A stretch of 64,000 nt of DNA from Hydrogenophaga sp. SL48. Its GTDB lineage: Bacteria > Pseudomonadota > Gammaproteobacteria > Burkholderiales > Burkholderiaceae_C. The stretch is from positions 5,369,041-5,433,040 of the forward strand of contig NZ_CP063400.1 of NCBI RefSeq assembly GCF_021729865.1, written 5' to 3'. Within the stretch, counting starts at the first letter, position 1, and each line of letters opens with the position of its first letter. Under the pieces are notes generated by a model that saw nothing but the letters and a program-made list of their open reading frames with translations, searched no databases and had not been told where the DNA came from. This document shows positions 42,918 to 52,060 of the stretch, in pieces. Position numbers and translations under genes: made by a program.

Positions 42918-43799
42918 TTGACAGCGAAAAATGCCAATCAGAACGCCGACTGGGATGATCAGAGCGGGCAGCTCTGGGTCGCAAACCAGACCCGGCTCGA
43001 CGCCGTGGCGTCGGTGTTCGGCGAGGCCGCGATCGAAGCCGCCGCGCCAGCGACGGGTGAGCGCGTGCTGGACGTCGGCTGCGGCGCTGGCGCGTCGAGT
43101 CTGGCACTGGCCGCCCGCGTGGGCCCAGGGGGACAAGTGCTGGGCGTGGACATATCTGAACCATTGATCGGCCGAGCGCGCGAGCTTGCGCCACAGGAAA
43201 CGTCGGTGCTGTTCGAGGTGGCCGACGCCAGCAGCGCTGATCTGCCCGAGGGCGTGTTCGACATCCTGTTCTCGCGCTTCGGAGTGATGTTCTTCGACGA
43301 TCCAACGGGGGCGTTCGCACATATGCGACGCGCCCTCAAGCCAGGCGGGCGGGTCGCGTTCGTCTGCTGGCGCGGAGCGGACGAGAACGATTGGATGCGG
43401 CTGCCGATGAGTGCGCTCAAGGGCCTTGTCCGGCAGAGCGCGGCGCGCGAACCTGAAGCGCCCGGCCCATTTTCGTTTGGCGACCACGGACGGGTGTCGC
43501 ACATCCTGGCGGCAGCCGGCTTTACCGATATCACCATCGAGCCCTTCGATGCTTCCGTACCGTTCGGCACAGGAAAGACGCGAGACGCTGCGATCGACGA
43601 CGCAGTGAGGATGGCGCTCGAGGTCGGCCCGCTGTCGCGCGCACTCTCTGATCTGCCCGACGACATCCGCGCCCGCGCCTCGGCTGCGACACGTGCCGCG
43701 TTCGCTGACCTTCCCGGACAGCGGTCGGTGTTGATCAACGGCGCGGCGTGGATCGTCACGGCACGCAATCCGTTCAGGCGTGCCTCCTTACACAACTGA
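42918..43799 (+). CDS. SAM-dependent methyltransferase, class I
   Basis: About 293 residues starting with TTG at 42918 (an AAGG lies before it; no ATG in this frame is suitable). Motif I VLDVGCGAGASSLALAARV, motif II region VLGVDISEPLI and post-motif GVFDILFSRFGVMFFDD are those of class I methyltransferases (methyltransferase type 11/25). The rest (LKPGGRVAFVCWRG, AGFTDITIEPF) completes the fold. The substrate is unknown. It is between the flavoprotein (42808) and the SDR gene in the same direction and probably co-transcribed. Confidence 0.87.
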   Translation: MTAKNANQNADWDDQSGQLWVANQTRLDAVASVFGEAAIEAAAPATGERVLDVGCGAGASSLALAARVGPGGQVLGVDISEPLIGRARELAPQETSVLFEVADASSADLPEGVFDILFSRFGVMFFDDPTGAFAHMRRALKPGGRVAFVCWRGADENDWMRLPMSALKGLVRQSAAREPEAPGPFSFGDHGRVSHILAAAGFTDITIEPFDASVPFGTGKTRDAAIDDAVRMALEVGPLSRALSDLPDDIRARASAATRAAFADLPGQRSVLINGAAWIVTARNPFRRASLHN

Positions 43800-43837
43800 T
43801 CTCCCTCACTCCCCATCTTTCAAACAAAGGAACTGCC

Positions 43838-44644
43838 ATGTCAAACTCAAAAGTTGTCGTTGTCACAGGCGTGTCGTCAGGCATCGGGCGCGCCGCCGCC
43901 ATCCGGCTCGCTGAAAAGGGCTGCCGGGTCTTCGGCACCGTGCGCAACCCGGCCAAGGCGCAAGCCATACCCGGTGTGACGCTTATTGAAATGGATGTTC
44001 GTGACGAAGCTTCCATTGATCGTGGCATCCAGAACATCATTGCGCAAGCCCAGCGCATCGACGTACTGGTCAACAGCGCGGGCGTGACCTTGCTGGGCGC
44101 GACGGAGGAAACGTCGATTGCCGAAGCCCAGACACTGTTCGACACCAACCTCTTCGGCGTCTTGCGCACGACGAAGGCCGTGCTGCCACACATGCGCAAG
44201 CAGCGATCCGGTCGCATCGTCAATGTCAGCTCGGTGGTGGGCTTTCTATGTTCGCCGTACATGGCGCTGTATTCGGCCTCCAAGTACGCGGTGGAAGGGC
44301 TGTCCGAGTCCCTGGACCATGAAGTGCGCCAATTCGGCATCCGCGTATCGCTGGTTGAGCCCTCTTTCACCAAAACCAACCTCGATCTCAACGCACCCCA
44401 GACTGCTGCTCGAATCCCCGACTACAGCAAAGAGCTTGCCATCGTCACCAAAGCCGTCCAGAACAATGTGCAGAAGGCGCCCTCGCCCGAAGGTGTCGTG
44501 ACGACGATGGTCAACGCGGCATTGGGCCCCTGGCAGATGCGCCATACGCCCAAGGGCGAAGCGTCTCTCCTGGCCAAGCTGCGCCGTTTCATGCCGGCAG
44601 GACCGGTTGAGAAGGGCCTGCGCAAGACATTCGGACTGGCCTGA
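43838..44644 (+). CDS. Short-chain dehydrogenase/reductase
   Basis: A 268-residue SDR starting at ATG 43838 (AAAGG upstream). NAD(P) motif VVTGVSSGIGRAAAIRLAEKG; DVLVNSAGV; catalytic Ser in NVSSVVGFLCSP, Tyr-Lys in YSASKYAVEGLSESL. All key residues are present, so it should be an active oxidoreductase of the classical family. Substrate unknown. Co-oriented with the flavoprotein and methyltransferase genes. Confidence 0.92.
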   Translation: MSNSKVVVVTGVSSGIGRAAAIRLAEKGCRVFGTVRNPAKAQAIPGVTLIEMDVRDEASIDRGIQNIIAQAQRIDVLVNSAGVTLLGATEETSIAEAQTLFDTNLFGVLRTTKAVLPHMRKQRSGRIVNVSSVVGFLCSPYMALYSASKYAVEGLSESLDHEVRQFGIRVSLVEPSFTKTNLDLNAPQTAARIPDYSKELAIVTKAVQNNVQKAPSPEGVVTTMVNAALGPWQMRHTPKGEASLLAKLRRFMPAGPVEKGLRKTFGLA

Positions 44645-44691
44645 AATCACAAGTGTTCACCGCCGGGTGCTAGATCTCATCGTGTAGTGAT

Positions 44692-45153
44692 ATGAGCGCG
44701 CTTGAACTGAAGGTTCCTCCCCCCATTGTGGCGCTGGTCCTGGCGCTTCTCATGTGGCTGACGCCAGCCTACGCGGGCCTTGTGCAGATACCCCTGATGG
44801 CCCGTGTGCTCTGGGCCGTCCTGTTGGTGTGCATTGGACAAGGTATCGCCATCGCCGGAATGCTTGCATTTCGGCGCGCCAAGACCACTGTGAACCCGGT
44901 CAAGGCAAGCCAGGCGTCCTCGTTGGTCGTCCAAGGCGTTTACCGGTACACGCGCAACCCCATGTATGTCGGGCTCTTGCTGGCCCTGTTGGCATGGGCA
45001 GTGTTTCTGGCGAATCCGTTTTCTCTCTCATGGGTGGTCTTGTTCGTGCTCTACATCACCCGGTTCCAGATCATTCCGGAGGAACGGGTGTTGACTTCTC
45101 TTTTTGGCGCTGAGTACGAGGCCTACAAGGGGAGAGTACGCAGATGGGTATGA
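44692..45153 (+). CDS. Isoprenylcysteine-carboxyl-methyltransferase-like membrane protein
   Basis: A 153-residue membrane protein with four hydrophobic helices. The C-terminal YRYTRNPMYVGLLLALLAWAVFLANP and IPEERVLTSLFGAEYEAYKGRVRRWV (EExxL-F-G-xYExYxxxVxRW) are diagnostic of the PEMT/ICMT family of membrane methyltransferases. Substrates in bacteria are unknown, possibly lipids or small hydrophobics. It closes the small redox gene set before the efflux operon. Confidence 0.87.
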   Translation: MSALELKVPPPIVALVLALLMWLTPAYAGLVQIPLMARVLWAVLLVCIGQGIAIAGMLAFRRAKTTVNPVKASQASSLVVQGVYRYTRNPMYVGLLLALLAWAVFLANPFSLSWVVLFVLYITRFQIIPEERVLTSLFGAEYEAYKGRVRRWV

Positions 45154-45310
45154 AGCCTCACGGGCTTCAGGCGCTTTGCCCTTGAGGAAGTTCTGCGACT
45201 GCAAGGCCCAGTTCGCATCCGTCACCGCGTACCTGTTCGCTGCTCGTTTCCAGCACCTTGCTTGACTGCCTGCATGCGGTGTCTCCTCTTCGCCATTGGC
45301 CTTATTTTAT

Positions 45311-45350
45311 GTACTTGCAAGTCCATGAATTTTACGTACAATTAATGGAC
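45311..45350. promoter_or_regulatory. Operator-like region upstream of the RND efflux operon
   Basis: GTACTTGCAAGTCCATGAAT at 45311 contains the palindrome ACTTGCAAGT; ACGTACAATTAATGGAC at 45334-45350 resembles the CGTACATTGTTGTAC block upstream of the flavoprotein (41861). These shared motifs link the efflux operon to the TetR at 41177-41822. The start at 45366 follows 16 bases later. Confidence 0.7.
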
Positions 45351-45365
45351 CACGGAGTACACCAA

Positions 45366-46823
45366 ATGAAAACCTCTCCTCTGACACCTACTGCGGTGGC
45401 CGCTTTGTCGGTGTTGATCCTGACCGGATGTTCCACACCAGCGCCTCAGGCGCTCTCCCCGTCAGTGCCGCTAGCGGTTAGCTATTCGAACGAACAGCTT
45501 GCCGCTTCAGTCCCATCCGATCTCAACGATCGATGGTGGGACGGCTTCGGCGACGCCACGCTGACGCGGCTCGTGAACGAGGCCTTGTCCGCCAACCACG
45601 ACGTGACCATCGCTTTGCAGCGCGTCGGGCAGGCGCGCGCAGGCGCCGAAGCGCAGGCTTCTCGGCTGTGGCCCACGCTGAGCCTGCAAGCTGCCGCATC
45701 GCGCAGCCAGAGCGGGGCTCCTGAACCGGTCAAGCAGGGCATGCCCGACACGCGTGCGCTGCGCGCGGGGCTGGACCTCGCCTGGGAGATTGACCTGGCC
45801 GGTGGCGTGCGGGCAGCGCGGGATGCGGCGCAGGCCGATGCGTCTGCCGCGGTTGCGGGCGTCCACGGGGCCCGCCTGCTGGTGGCCAGCGAGGTGGCTC
45901 GGCAGTACTTCGTGCTGCGCAGCGCCGAGGAGCGGCTGCGCATCGTGCAGGCCCTGGTAGCCGCCCAGCGCCAGACCGCGGTTCGGGTGGAGAGCCGCTG
46001 GCGTGAAGGCCAGGCGAGCGCCTTCGATCTGGACCGGGCGCGCGCCGAGGCGGATGCGCTGGACGCCCAGCTGCCTGCGCTGCGCATGCTGGTCGGCACC
46101 ACGCACACGGCGCTGGCGGTGCTGCTGGGCCGCAACCCGTCGACCCCTGTGGTCGGCGCGGACAGCGCCTTTGCATGGCCGAAGGCGCGGGCCATCGCTA
46201 CGGGCCAGCCCAGCGAACTGCTGAGGCGCCGGCCCGATCTCGCCGCCGCAGAGGCCCGCGTTGCCGCCGAAGCACTGCGCAGCGCCGAAGCCCGCGCGCA
46301 GTGGTGGCCCAAGCTGTTCCTGAGTGCACTGGTGGGTCGACAGGACCTGCGGCTGAACGCGCTGGACCTGGCGCCGGTGCACTTCTCCAACGTGGCGCTG
46401 GCCCTGGCGGCGCCGATCTTCAACGCCGGGCGCATCGATGCCGGCATCCAGGCGCAGTCGGCGCGGGCCGACGAGGCCTTGCTGGCCTGGCAGAAGTCGG
46501 TGCTGGTGGCGGTGCAGGAGGTCGAGAACAGCCTGCTCGTGCGCTCGCAGGAAGCCGAGCGCCACGCCGCGCTCGCGCTCACCGTCGAACACCGTCGCCG
46601 CTCGCTGCAGCGCGCTGAGTCGCTGCAGCGCGAAGGACAGATCGACCTGCTCGTGCTGCTGGACGTGCAGCGCTCCGTGCTGGCCAGCGAACTTGCCCTG
46701 TCGGACAGCCGCCTGCAGCAGGCTCTGGCCGACGTGCAGCTTTTCAAGGCCCTGGGCGGGGGCTTCTCCCTGGCCCAGGCCGATGCCACCCGAACACCCA
46801 TTGCCGCAAGGACTCCCCAGTGA
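45366..46823 (+). CDS. RND efflux outer-membrane channel (OprM/NodT type)
   Basis: A 485-residue protein starting at ATG 45366, far downstream of the frame start. Lipobox in the signal peptide (VLILTGCSTP) makes it a lipoprotein, as in OprM. Two repeats of the TolC fold: helical periplasmic regions (LSANHDVTIALQRVGQARAGAEAQASRLWPTLSLQA; ADAERARAEADALDAQLPAL-like blocks) and the closing QRSVLASELALSDSRLQQALADVQLFKALGGGF. It forms the duct through the outer membrane. The next gene overlaps by four bases. Confidence 0.92.
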   Translation: MKTSPLTPTAVAALSVLILTGCSTPAPQALSPSVPLAVSYSNEQLAASVPSDLNDRWWDGFGDATLTRLVNEALSANHDVTIALQRVGQARAGAEAQASRLWPTLSLQAAASRSQSGAPEPVKQGMPDTRALRAGLDLAWEIDLAGGVRAARDAAQADASAAVAGVHGARLLVASEVARQYFVLRSAEERLRIVQALVAAQRQTAVRVESRWREGQASAFDLDRARAEADALDAQLPALRMLVGTTHTALAVLLGRNPSTPVVGADSAFAWPKARAIATGQPSELLRRRPDLAAAEARVAAEALRSAEARAQWWPKLFLSALVGRQDLRLNALDLAPVHFSNVALALAAPIFNAGRIDAGIQAQSARADEALLAWQKSVLVAVQEVENSLLVRSQEAERHAALALTVEHRRRSLQRAESLQREGQIDLLVLLDVQRSVLASELALSDSRLQQALADVQLFKALGGGFSLAQADATRTPIAARTPQ

Positions 46824-47953
46824 ATCGCATCCTCACCACCCTCTCGCTCTCCAGCCTGGCCACCGCGAGCCTGTGGCTCGCCGGTTGCAGCGAACCGCCG
46901 GTGCCCCCGGCAGCCGTCCGGCCGGTTTTCGTGACCACCGTCCAACCGGCCCCCGCGGTCCAGACCCGCAGCTTCACGTCGACCGTCCGCGCACGCATCG
47001 AAAGCGACCTGGCCTTTCGCACCGGCGGCAAGGTGGTCGAGCGGCTCGTCGAGATCGGCGACGCCGTGAAGGCCGGCCAGGTGCTGGCGCGGCTGGACCC
47101 GGCCGATTACCGGCTGGCCGTCCAGGCCGCCGCCGACCAGGTGCAGGCGGCCACGGTCGATGCCCAGCAGGCGGCGTCCGACGAGGCTCGATTCGGTCGC
47201 CTCCTGGCCGACGGCTCGGTGGGTGCCGCCGACCATGAACGCCAGAAGGCCCGCGCCGACGCCGCCGCAGCACGGCTGGACCAGGCCAGTCGACAGCTGG
47301 AGCTGGCGCGCAACCGCGAGGGCTATGCCGCACTGGTGGCGCCTTATGCCGGCGTCGTCACCGCGATCCGCTTTGAACGGGGCCAGGTGGTGCCCGAGGG
47401 CCAACCGGTGCTCTCGTTGGCGCGCGATGGCGACAGGGAAGTGGTGGTCGACCTGCCCGAAGACTGGGTGGGCCGCGCTCGCAAGCTCACGGCCACTGCC
47501 GCTCCTTGGACCGACACGAAGACCTCGCTGCGGCTCGTGCTGCGAGAACTGTCACCGCAGGCCAGCGCCCAAGGCCGAACCTACCGTGCGCGCTACTCGG
47601 CCACGCCCGAATCGCGCGCACAGGTGTCGGCGCTACCACTGGGCAGCACGGTGCAGCTGACGCTGGCTGCGCCCCAGGCTGGGCCAGCCTCCGTCCAGCT
47701 GCCGGTCAGCGCGCTGGTCAAGGGCAGCGGCCCCGAGGGCGTCTGGACCCTGAACGCACAAGGGTCCGGACTGGTGTTCACACCGGTCCAGGTGGTCGCC
47801 ATCGACGACTCCACGGTGCGGGTCACTGGCCTGACCGAGGGCAGCCGCGTGGTCAGCGTCGGCGCCCAGAAGCTGGACGCCGGCATTCCCGTGCGAGCCA
47901 TCGAGCGGTCCACCGAAGCCGCCACGACCGAGACCCCCAAGAGCCGCTCATGA
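46820..47953 (+). CDS. RND efflux periplasmic adaptor (membrane fusion protein)
   Basis: A 377-residue protein starting with GTG at 46820 (GTGA overlap with the channel gene). Lipoprotein-like signal ending in LAGCSEPP. Hairpin and lipoyl/barrel domains: FRTGGKVVERLVEIGDAVKAGQVLARLDPADYRLAVQAAADQVQAA, then the coiled coil (ADAAAARLDQASRQLELARNREGYAALVAPYAGVVTAIRFERGQVV). The C-terminal beta-barrel and membrane-proximal domains follow. It bridges the inner and outer membrane components. Its stop overlaps the pump gene. Confidence 0.93.
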   Translation: MNRILTTLSLSSLATASLWLAGCSEPPVPPAAVRPVFVTTVQPAPAVQTRSFTSTVRARIESDLAFRTGGKVVERLVEIGDAVKAGQVLARLDPADYRLAVQAAADQVQAATVDAQQAASDEARFGRLLADGSVGAADHERQKARADAAAARLDQASRQLELARNREGYAALVAPYAGVVTAIRFERGQVVPEGQPVLSLARDGDREVVVDLPEDWVGRARKLTATAAPWTDTKTSLRLVLRELSPQASAQGRTYRARYSATPESRAQVSALPLGSTVQLTLAAPQAGPASVQLPVSALVKGSGPEGVWTLNAQGSGLVFTPVQVVAIDDSTVRVTGLTEGSRVVSVGAQKLDAGIPVRAIERSTEAATTETPKSRS

Positions 47954-50900
47954 AACGCTTCAATCTCTCCGAATGGGCGGTCACGCACCAGCCCATGGTG
48001 CTGTTCCTCATCATCCTGACGCTGGTCGTTGGTCTGTTTTCGTTCAGCCGCCTCGGGCGCCTGGAAGATCCGACCTTCGAGGTGCCGCAGATGACGGCCA
48101 TCGTGGTGTGGCCCGGCGCCACCGCACAGGACGTGCAGGACCAGGTGCTCAACCGCATCGAGCGCAAGCTGCAGGAGTTGGACCAGTTCGACTACGTGCG
48201 CAGCTTCGCGCGCCAGGGCTACGGCGGCATCACGCTGTGGATGAAGGGCGGCAGCAGCAAGGCCGAGCTCGACGAGGCCTGGTACCAGGTGCGCAAGAAG
48301 ATCGGCGACGTGCGCCAGGAGCTTCCCGAAGGCGTGCGCGGCCCGTTCTTCAACGACGAGTACAGCGACCGCTACAGCGTGCTGTATGCGCTGAGCGCGC
48401 CCGAGCTCTCGATGGCCGAGCTGCTGACGGTCACAGAAGACGTGAAGCGCCGCCTGCAGGGCGTGCCGGGTGCCGGCAAGGTCGACGTGCTGGGCAAGCA
48501 GGCCGAGCGCGTCTACGTGGAGGTGTCCACGCAGCGGCTGGCGGCGCTGGGCATCCCGCCTTCGGCCGTGTTCGACGCGCTGGCGCGCCAGAACCTGGTG
48601 ACGCCGGCCGGCTCCGCCGACACCCCGCATGACCGGGTGCAGGTGCGCGTGGACGGCCGCTTCAACGGTGTGCAGGATGTCTCCGGCGTGGCGCTGGACG
48701 TGGGCGGTCAGTTGCTGCGACTGGGCGACGTGGCCAGCGTGCACAGCGGCTACGAAGACCCGCCCAGCCTGACCATCCGCCACAACGGCGTGCCTGTGCT
48801 CGCCATCGGCGTGTCGATGAAAGCCAACGGCAACGTCACCGAGTTCGGCCAGGCCATGGACGCGCGCATGGCGCAGATCCGCCAGGAGCTGCCGGCCGGC
48901 GTGGAGATCGAGCAGTACGCCGACCAGCCGCGCGTGGTGGCCGATTCGATCTGGGAGTTCGAGCGCGCCTTCCTCGAAGCGCTGGCCATCGTGCTGGCGG
49001 TCTCGTTCCTGTTCCTGGGCTGGCGCACCGGCATCGTGGTGGCGGCGTCGGTGCCGCTGGTGCTGGGCCTGGTCGCGGCCGTGATGTACGCCGCCGGCTG
49101 GAACCTGGACCGCATCTCTCTGGGTGCGCTGATCATTGCGCTCGGCCTGCTGGTCGACGACGCGATCATCGCGGTGGAGATGATGGTGGTGAAGCTGGAA
49201 CAAGGCGTGGACCGCCTGCAGGCCGCCACCTACGCCTACACCTCGACCGCGTTCCCGATGCTGACCGGCACGCTGGTCACCGCCGCGGGCTTCATGCCGG
49301 TGGGCTTCGCCAAGTCCATCGCCGGCCAGTACGCCGGCGGCATCTTCTGGGTGGTGGGCGTGGCCCTCATCCTGTCGTGGCTGGTGGCCGTGGTCTTCAC
49401 GCCCTACCTGGGCGTGAAGCTGTTGCCCAAGACCCTGGGCCACGGCGCACACCACGATGTCTACGACCGCCCGGTCTACCACCGGCTGCGCCGCGTGGTC
49501 GACTGGGCGGTTCAGCGCCGCTTCGTGGTGCTGGCGCTGACGGTGGCGCTGCTGGGCGCCGCCGGTGCCGGCATGACGAAGGTGCAGCAGCAGTTCTTCC
49601 CGACTGCGGCGCGCCCGGAACTGCTGGTCGAGCTGCGCCTGCGCGAAGGCGCCTCGTTCGCGGCCACCGAGCAGCAGGTGAAGCGCCTGGAGGCGGTCCT
49701 GAAGCAGGACCCGGAGGTCGAGTTCTTCACCGCCTACACCGGAGCCGGCACGCCGATCTTCTACCTGTCGATCCAGCCCGAACTGCCCAACCCCGGTTTC
49801 GCGCAGTTTGTGGTCAAGACGGCGGGCATCGAGCAGCGCGAGCGGGTGCGTACCCGCCTGATGGCGCTGTTCGACCAGGACGAAGCGCTGCCCGACGTCA
49901 AGGCGCGGGTCACGCGGCTGGAGTTCGGCCCGCCCGTGGGCTTCCCTGTGCAGTTCCGCGTTGTCGGGCCGGACAAGGCCGTGGTGCGCGACATCGCCTA
50001 CCGGGTGCGCGACGTTGTGCGCCAGAGCCCGCTGGTGCGCGACACGCAGTTGGACTGGAACGAGCAGGTGCGCTCGGTCCAGGTGCAGGTCGACCAGGAC
50101 AAGGCCCGCCAGCTCGGGCTCACCAGCGCCGACATCCAGGGCCTGGTGCAGACCACGCTGGACGGTGCGCCGGTCACGCAGATCCGGCGCGGCGAAGAAC
50201 TGATCGACGTGGTCGTGCGGGCCACGCCCGAAGAGCGCAAAAGCATCGGGCAGATCGGCGATTTGCAGGTCTTCTCACGCAGTGGTGTGTCCATTCCGCT
50301 GTCGCAGATCACCCGCATCGAGCCGAGCTATGAGGAGCCGGTGCTGTGGCGGCGCAACCGCGACATGGCGCTCACCGTGCGCAGCGACCTCGCGGACGGT
50401 GTGCAGGGGCCCTATGCCACGGAGCAGATCCGACCCTCGCTCCAGCCGATCGTGGACAGCCTGCCCGCCGGCTACCGCATTGAAGAAGGTGGCGCCATCG
50501 AGGAAAGCGACAAGGCCAACGCTGCTCTGTTCGCGGTGTTCCCGGCCATGTTCGCCGTGATGCTGACGCTGCTGATGATCCAGCTGCAGAGCTTCTCGCG
50601 CCTCGCCATGGTGTTCATGACCGGGCCGCTGGCGATCATCGGCGTCGTGCCTGCGCTCCTGATCTTCCAGGCGCCGTTCGGCTTCGTCGCGCTGCTGGGC
50701 GTGATCGCGCTGGGCGGGATGATCATGCGCAACTCGATCATTCTGGTCGACCAGATCGACCAGGACATCGCCCGCGGCGTGGCGCCGTGGACGGCCATCG
50801 TCGATGCCACGGTGCGGCGCTCGCGCCCGGTCGTGCTGACGGCCGCCGCGGCGGTGCTGGCCATGATCCCGCTCACGCGCAGCGTGTTCTGGGGGCCGAT

Positions 50901-51042
50901 GGCGATCTCGATCATGGGCGGGCTGGTGGTGGCCACGGCGCTGACGCTGGTCTTCGTGCCGGCCCTCTATTCCGCCTGGTTCCGCGTGCGGCGTGACAGC
51001 GCAGCGCCAGAGGCCGTGGCCTCCGGGATGAGGCTGGCATGA
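47950..51042 (+). CDS. RND-family multidrug efflux pump
   Basis: A 1,030-residue inner-membrane transporter starting at ATG 47950 (ATGA overlap with the adaptor stop). The HAE-1/HAE-2-type fold is complete: TM1 after MKRFNLSEWAVTHQPMVLFLIILTLVVG, large periplasmic loops, TM4 with the proton-relay Asp pair in LGLLVDDAIIAVEMM, and TM10 with GMIMRNSIILVDQID. Typical drug-binding porter loops are present. Likely exports hydrophobic compounds or dyes; specificity unknown. The upstream operator motifs suggest control by the frameshifted TetR. Confidence 0.95.
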   Translation: MKRFNLSEWAVTHQPMVLFLIILTLVVGLFSFSRLGRLEDPTFEVPQMTAIVVWPGATAQDVQDQVLNRIERKLQELDQFDYVRSFARQGYGGITLWMKGGSSKAELDEAWYQVRKKIGDVRQELPEGVRGPFFNDEYSDRYSVLYALSAPELSMAELLTVTEDVKRRLQGVPGAGKVDVLGKQAERVYVEVSTQRLAALGIPPSAVFDALARQNLVTPAGSADTPHDRVQVRVDGRFNGVQDVSGVALDVGGQLLRLGDVASVHSGYEDPPSLTIRHNGVPVLAIGVSMKANGNVTEFGQAMDARMAQIRQELPAGVEIEQYADQPRVVADSIWEFERAFLEALAIVLAVSFLFLGWRTGIVVAASVPLVLGLVAAVMYAAGWNLDRISLGALIIALGLLVDDAIIAVEMMVVKLEQGVDRLQAATYAYTSTAFPMLTGTLVTAAGFMPVGFAKSIAGQYAGGIFWVVGVALILSWLVAVVFTPYLGVKLLPKTLGHGAHHDVYDRPVYHRLRRVVDWAVQRRFVVLALTVALLGAAGAGMTKVQQQFFPTAARPELLVELRLREGASFAATEQQVKRLEAVLKQDPEVEFFTAYTGAGTPIFYLSIQPELPNPGFAQFVVKTAGIEQRERVRTRLMALFDQDEALPDVKARVTRLEFGPPVGFPVQFRVVGPDKAVVRDIAYRVRDVVRQSPLVRDTQLDWNEQVRSVQVQVDQDKARQLGLTSADIQGLVQTTLDGAPVTQIRRGEELIDVVVRATPEERKSIGQIGDLQVFSRSGVSIPLSQITRIEPSYEEPVLWRRNRDMALTVRSDLADGVQGPYATEQIRPSLQPIVDSLPAGYRIEEGGAIEESDKANAALFAVFPAMFAVMLTLLMIQLQSFSRLAMVFMTGPLAIIGVVPALLIFQAPFGFVALLGVIALGGMIMRNSIILVDQIDQDIARGVAPWTAIVDATVRRSRPVVLTAAAAVLAMIPLTRSVFWGPMAISIMGGLVVATALTLVFVPALYSAWFRVRRDSAAPEAVASGMRLA

Positions 51043-51698
51043 AGCTTGAGGGAGCCGTCGCACTGGTCTTCGGAGCCGACAGTGCCTTGGGCGCAGCGGT
51101 CGTGCGGGGACTGTTCGCAAGGGGTGTGGCCAAGGTCTACGCAGACGCACCTTTGGAAAGCTGCGAAATTTCGTTGTCCCGCTCGGTCCCCTTGTTCGTG
51201 GACATCGGCAAGCAGGCGCGTGCCGCAACGCTCGCGCGAGACCTGACCGACGTCACCCTGCTCGTCAATTGCCTAGTGGCCGAGCACAGTATCGCATCTC
51301 CACACGAAGGCTCGGACCAGCCGGCGCTGCATCCGCAAGGGCCGACCGTGGGCCGCACCCTGAAGCTGATCGATGCGGTCGCGCCAGTGCTTGCGGCCAA
51401 CGGCGGGGGTGCGATTGTCAACGTCATGAGCGTGCTCCACGCCGATCAGCTCTCGGCCACCAAGGCGCCCACAAACGCGCGACCCCTAGCGGAATGGATG
51501 CTGGCCGACGGTCTGCAGGGTCGGCTGGCGGCGCAAAGGACGCAACTGCTGTTTTTCGGCGCGCAACTCGTCGTCGGTGCTGGAGAACAGATGCTCGACG
51601 ATCAGCGAGCGCTGGCAGCGCACATCGCCACAAGGATGCTTCATCAGCTTGATGCCGGTGATGGGCACGACAGAATCGGCTTCGCGCGTTACAGATGA
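51039..51698 (+). CDS. SDR-fold protein with degenerate catalytic site
   Basis: A 219-residue protein overlapping the pump stop by four bases (ATGA). The fold follows the SDR outline (start with a VALVFGADSALGAAVVRGLFARG loop where TGxxxGIG is expected), then LLVNCLVAE and NGGGAIVNVMSVLHAD. The catalytic Tyr-x-x-x-Lys is not present at the right place (SATKAPTNARPLAEWM lacks Tyr), so it is unlikely to be an active dehydrogenase. A role in the efflux operon is unclear; alternatively it is an SDR-derived gene under decay. Confidence 0.6.
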   Translation: MKLEGAVALVFGADSALGAAVVRGLFARGVAKVYADAPLESCEISLSRSVPLFVDIGKQARAATLARDLTDVTLLVNCLVAEHSIASPHEGSDQPALHPQGPTVGRTLKLIDAVAPVLAANGGGAIVNVMSVLHADQLSATKAPTNARPLAEWMLADGLQGRLAAQRTQLLFFGAQLVVGAGEQMLDDQRALAAHIATRMLHQLDAGDGHDRIGFARYR

Positions 51699-51753
51699 GG
51701 AAACACGGGCGCCCCTTTGGCTCGCCGCGCTGCGCTGACGGCGGTCAGGATCT

Positions 51754-52060
51754 TCAAGCCGCCACAAACGCACCGTGCAGGCCCAGCGGCAGCGAATGCG
51801 GCAGGGTGGCCTGCGCCAACGGGCCGTCGTGCAGGTCGTCAGCGGCGAAGCAGGACAGCAACGTGTTCTTCTGCGCCAGGTCGTGCGCGGTGCCGACCAG
51901 CCAGCCCGGGCTTGAACCGTCGGGCACGAAAAGGTGCTCTTCCACTATGGTCTGCGGACCGGGGCAGTAACGCCGCGAAACGCCGGTCTCCATATCGGTG
52001 GCCGCAATTTGATCAGGCCGCGCGCTGACAAGGGCCAAGGGGTGTATTTGGTCCAGGCGG
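51754..52060 (-). pseudogene. Carotenoid-oxygenase C-terminal remnant
   Basis: The frame reads ALVSARPDQIAATDMETG, then IVEEHLFVPDGSSPGWLVGT and SCFAADDLHDGPLAQATLPH, closing with SLPLGLHGAFVAA before the stop at 51754. This is the end of a carotenoid-cleavage/lignostilbene dioxygenase protein (VxxGWL, LxxGPxAxxxLPxxLPxGxHG). A stop codon occurs just upstream of 52060 in this frame and the N-terminal parts with the four metal-binding His are absent, so it is a truncated remnant. Confidence 0.72.
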
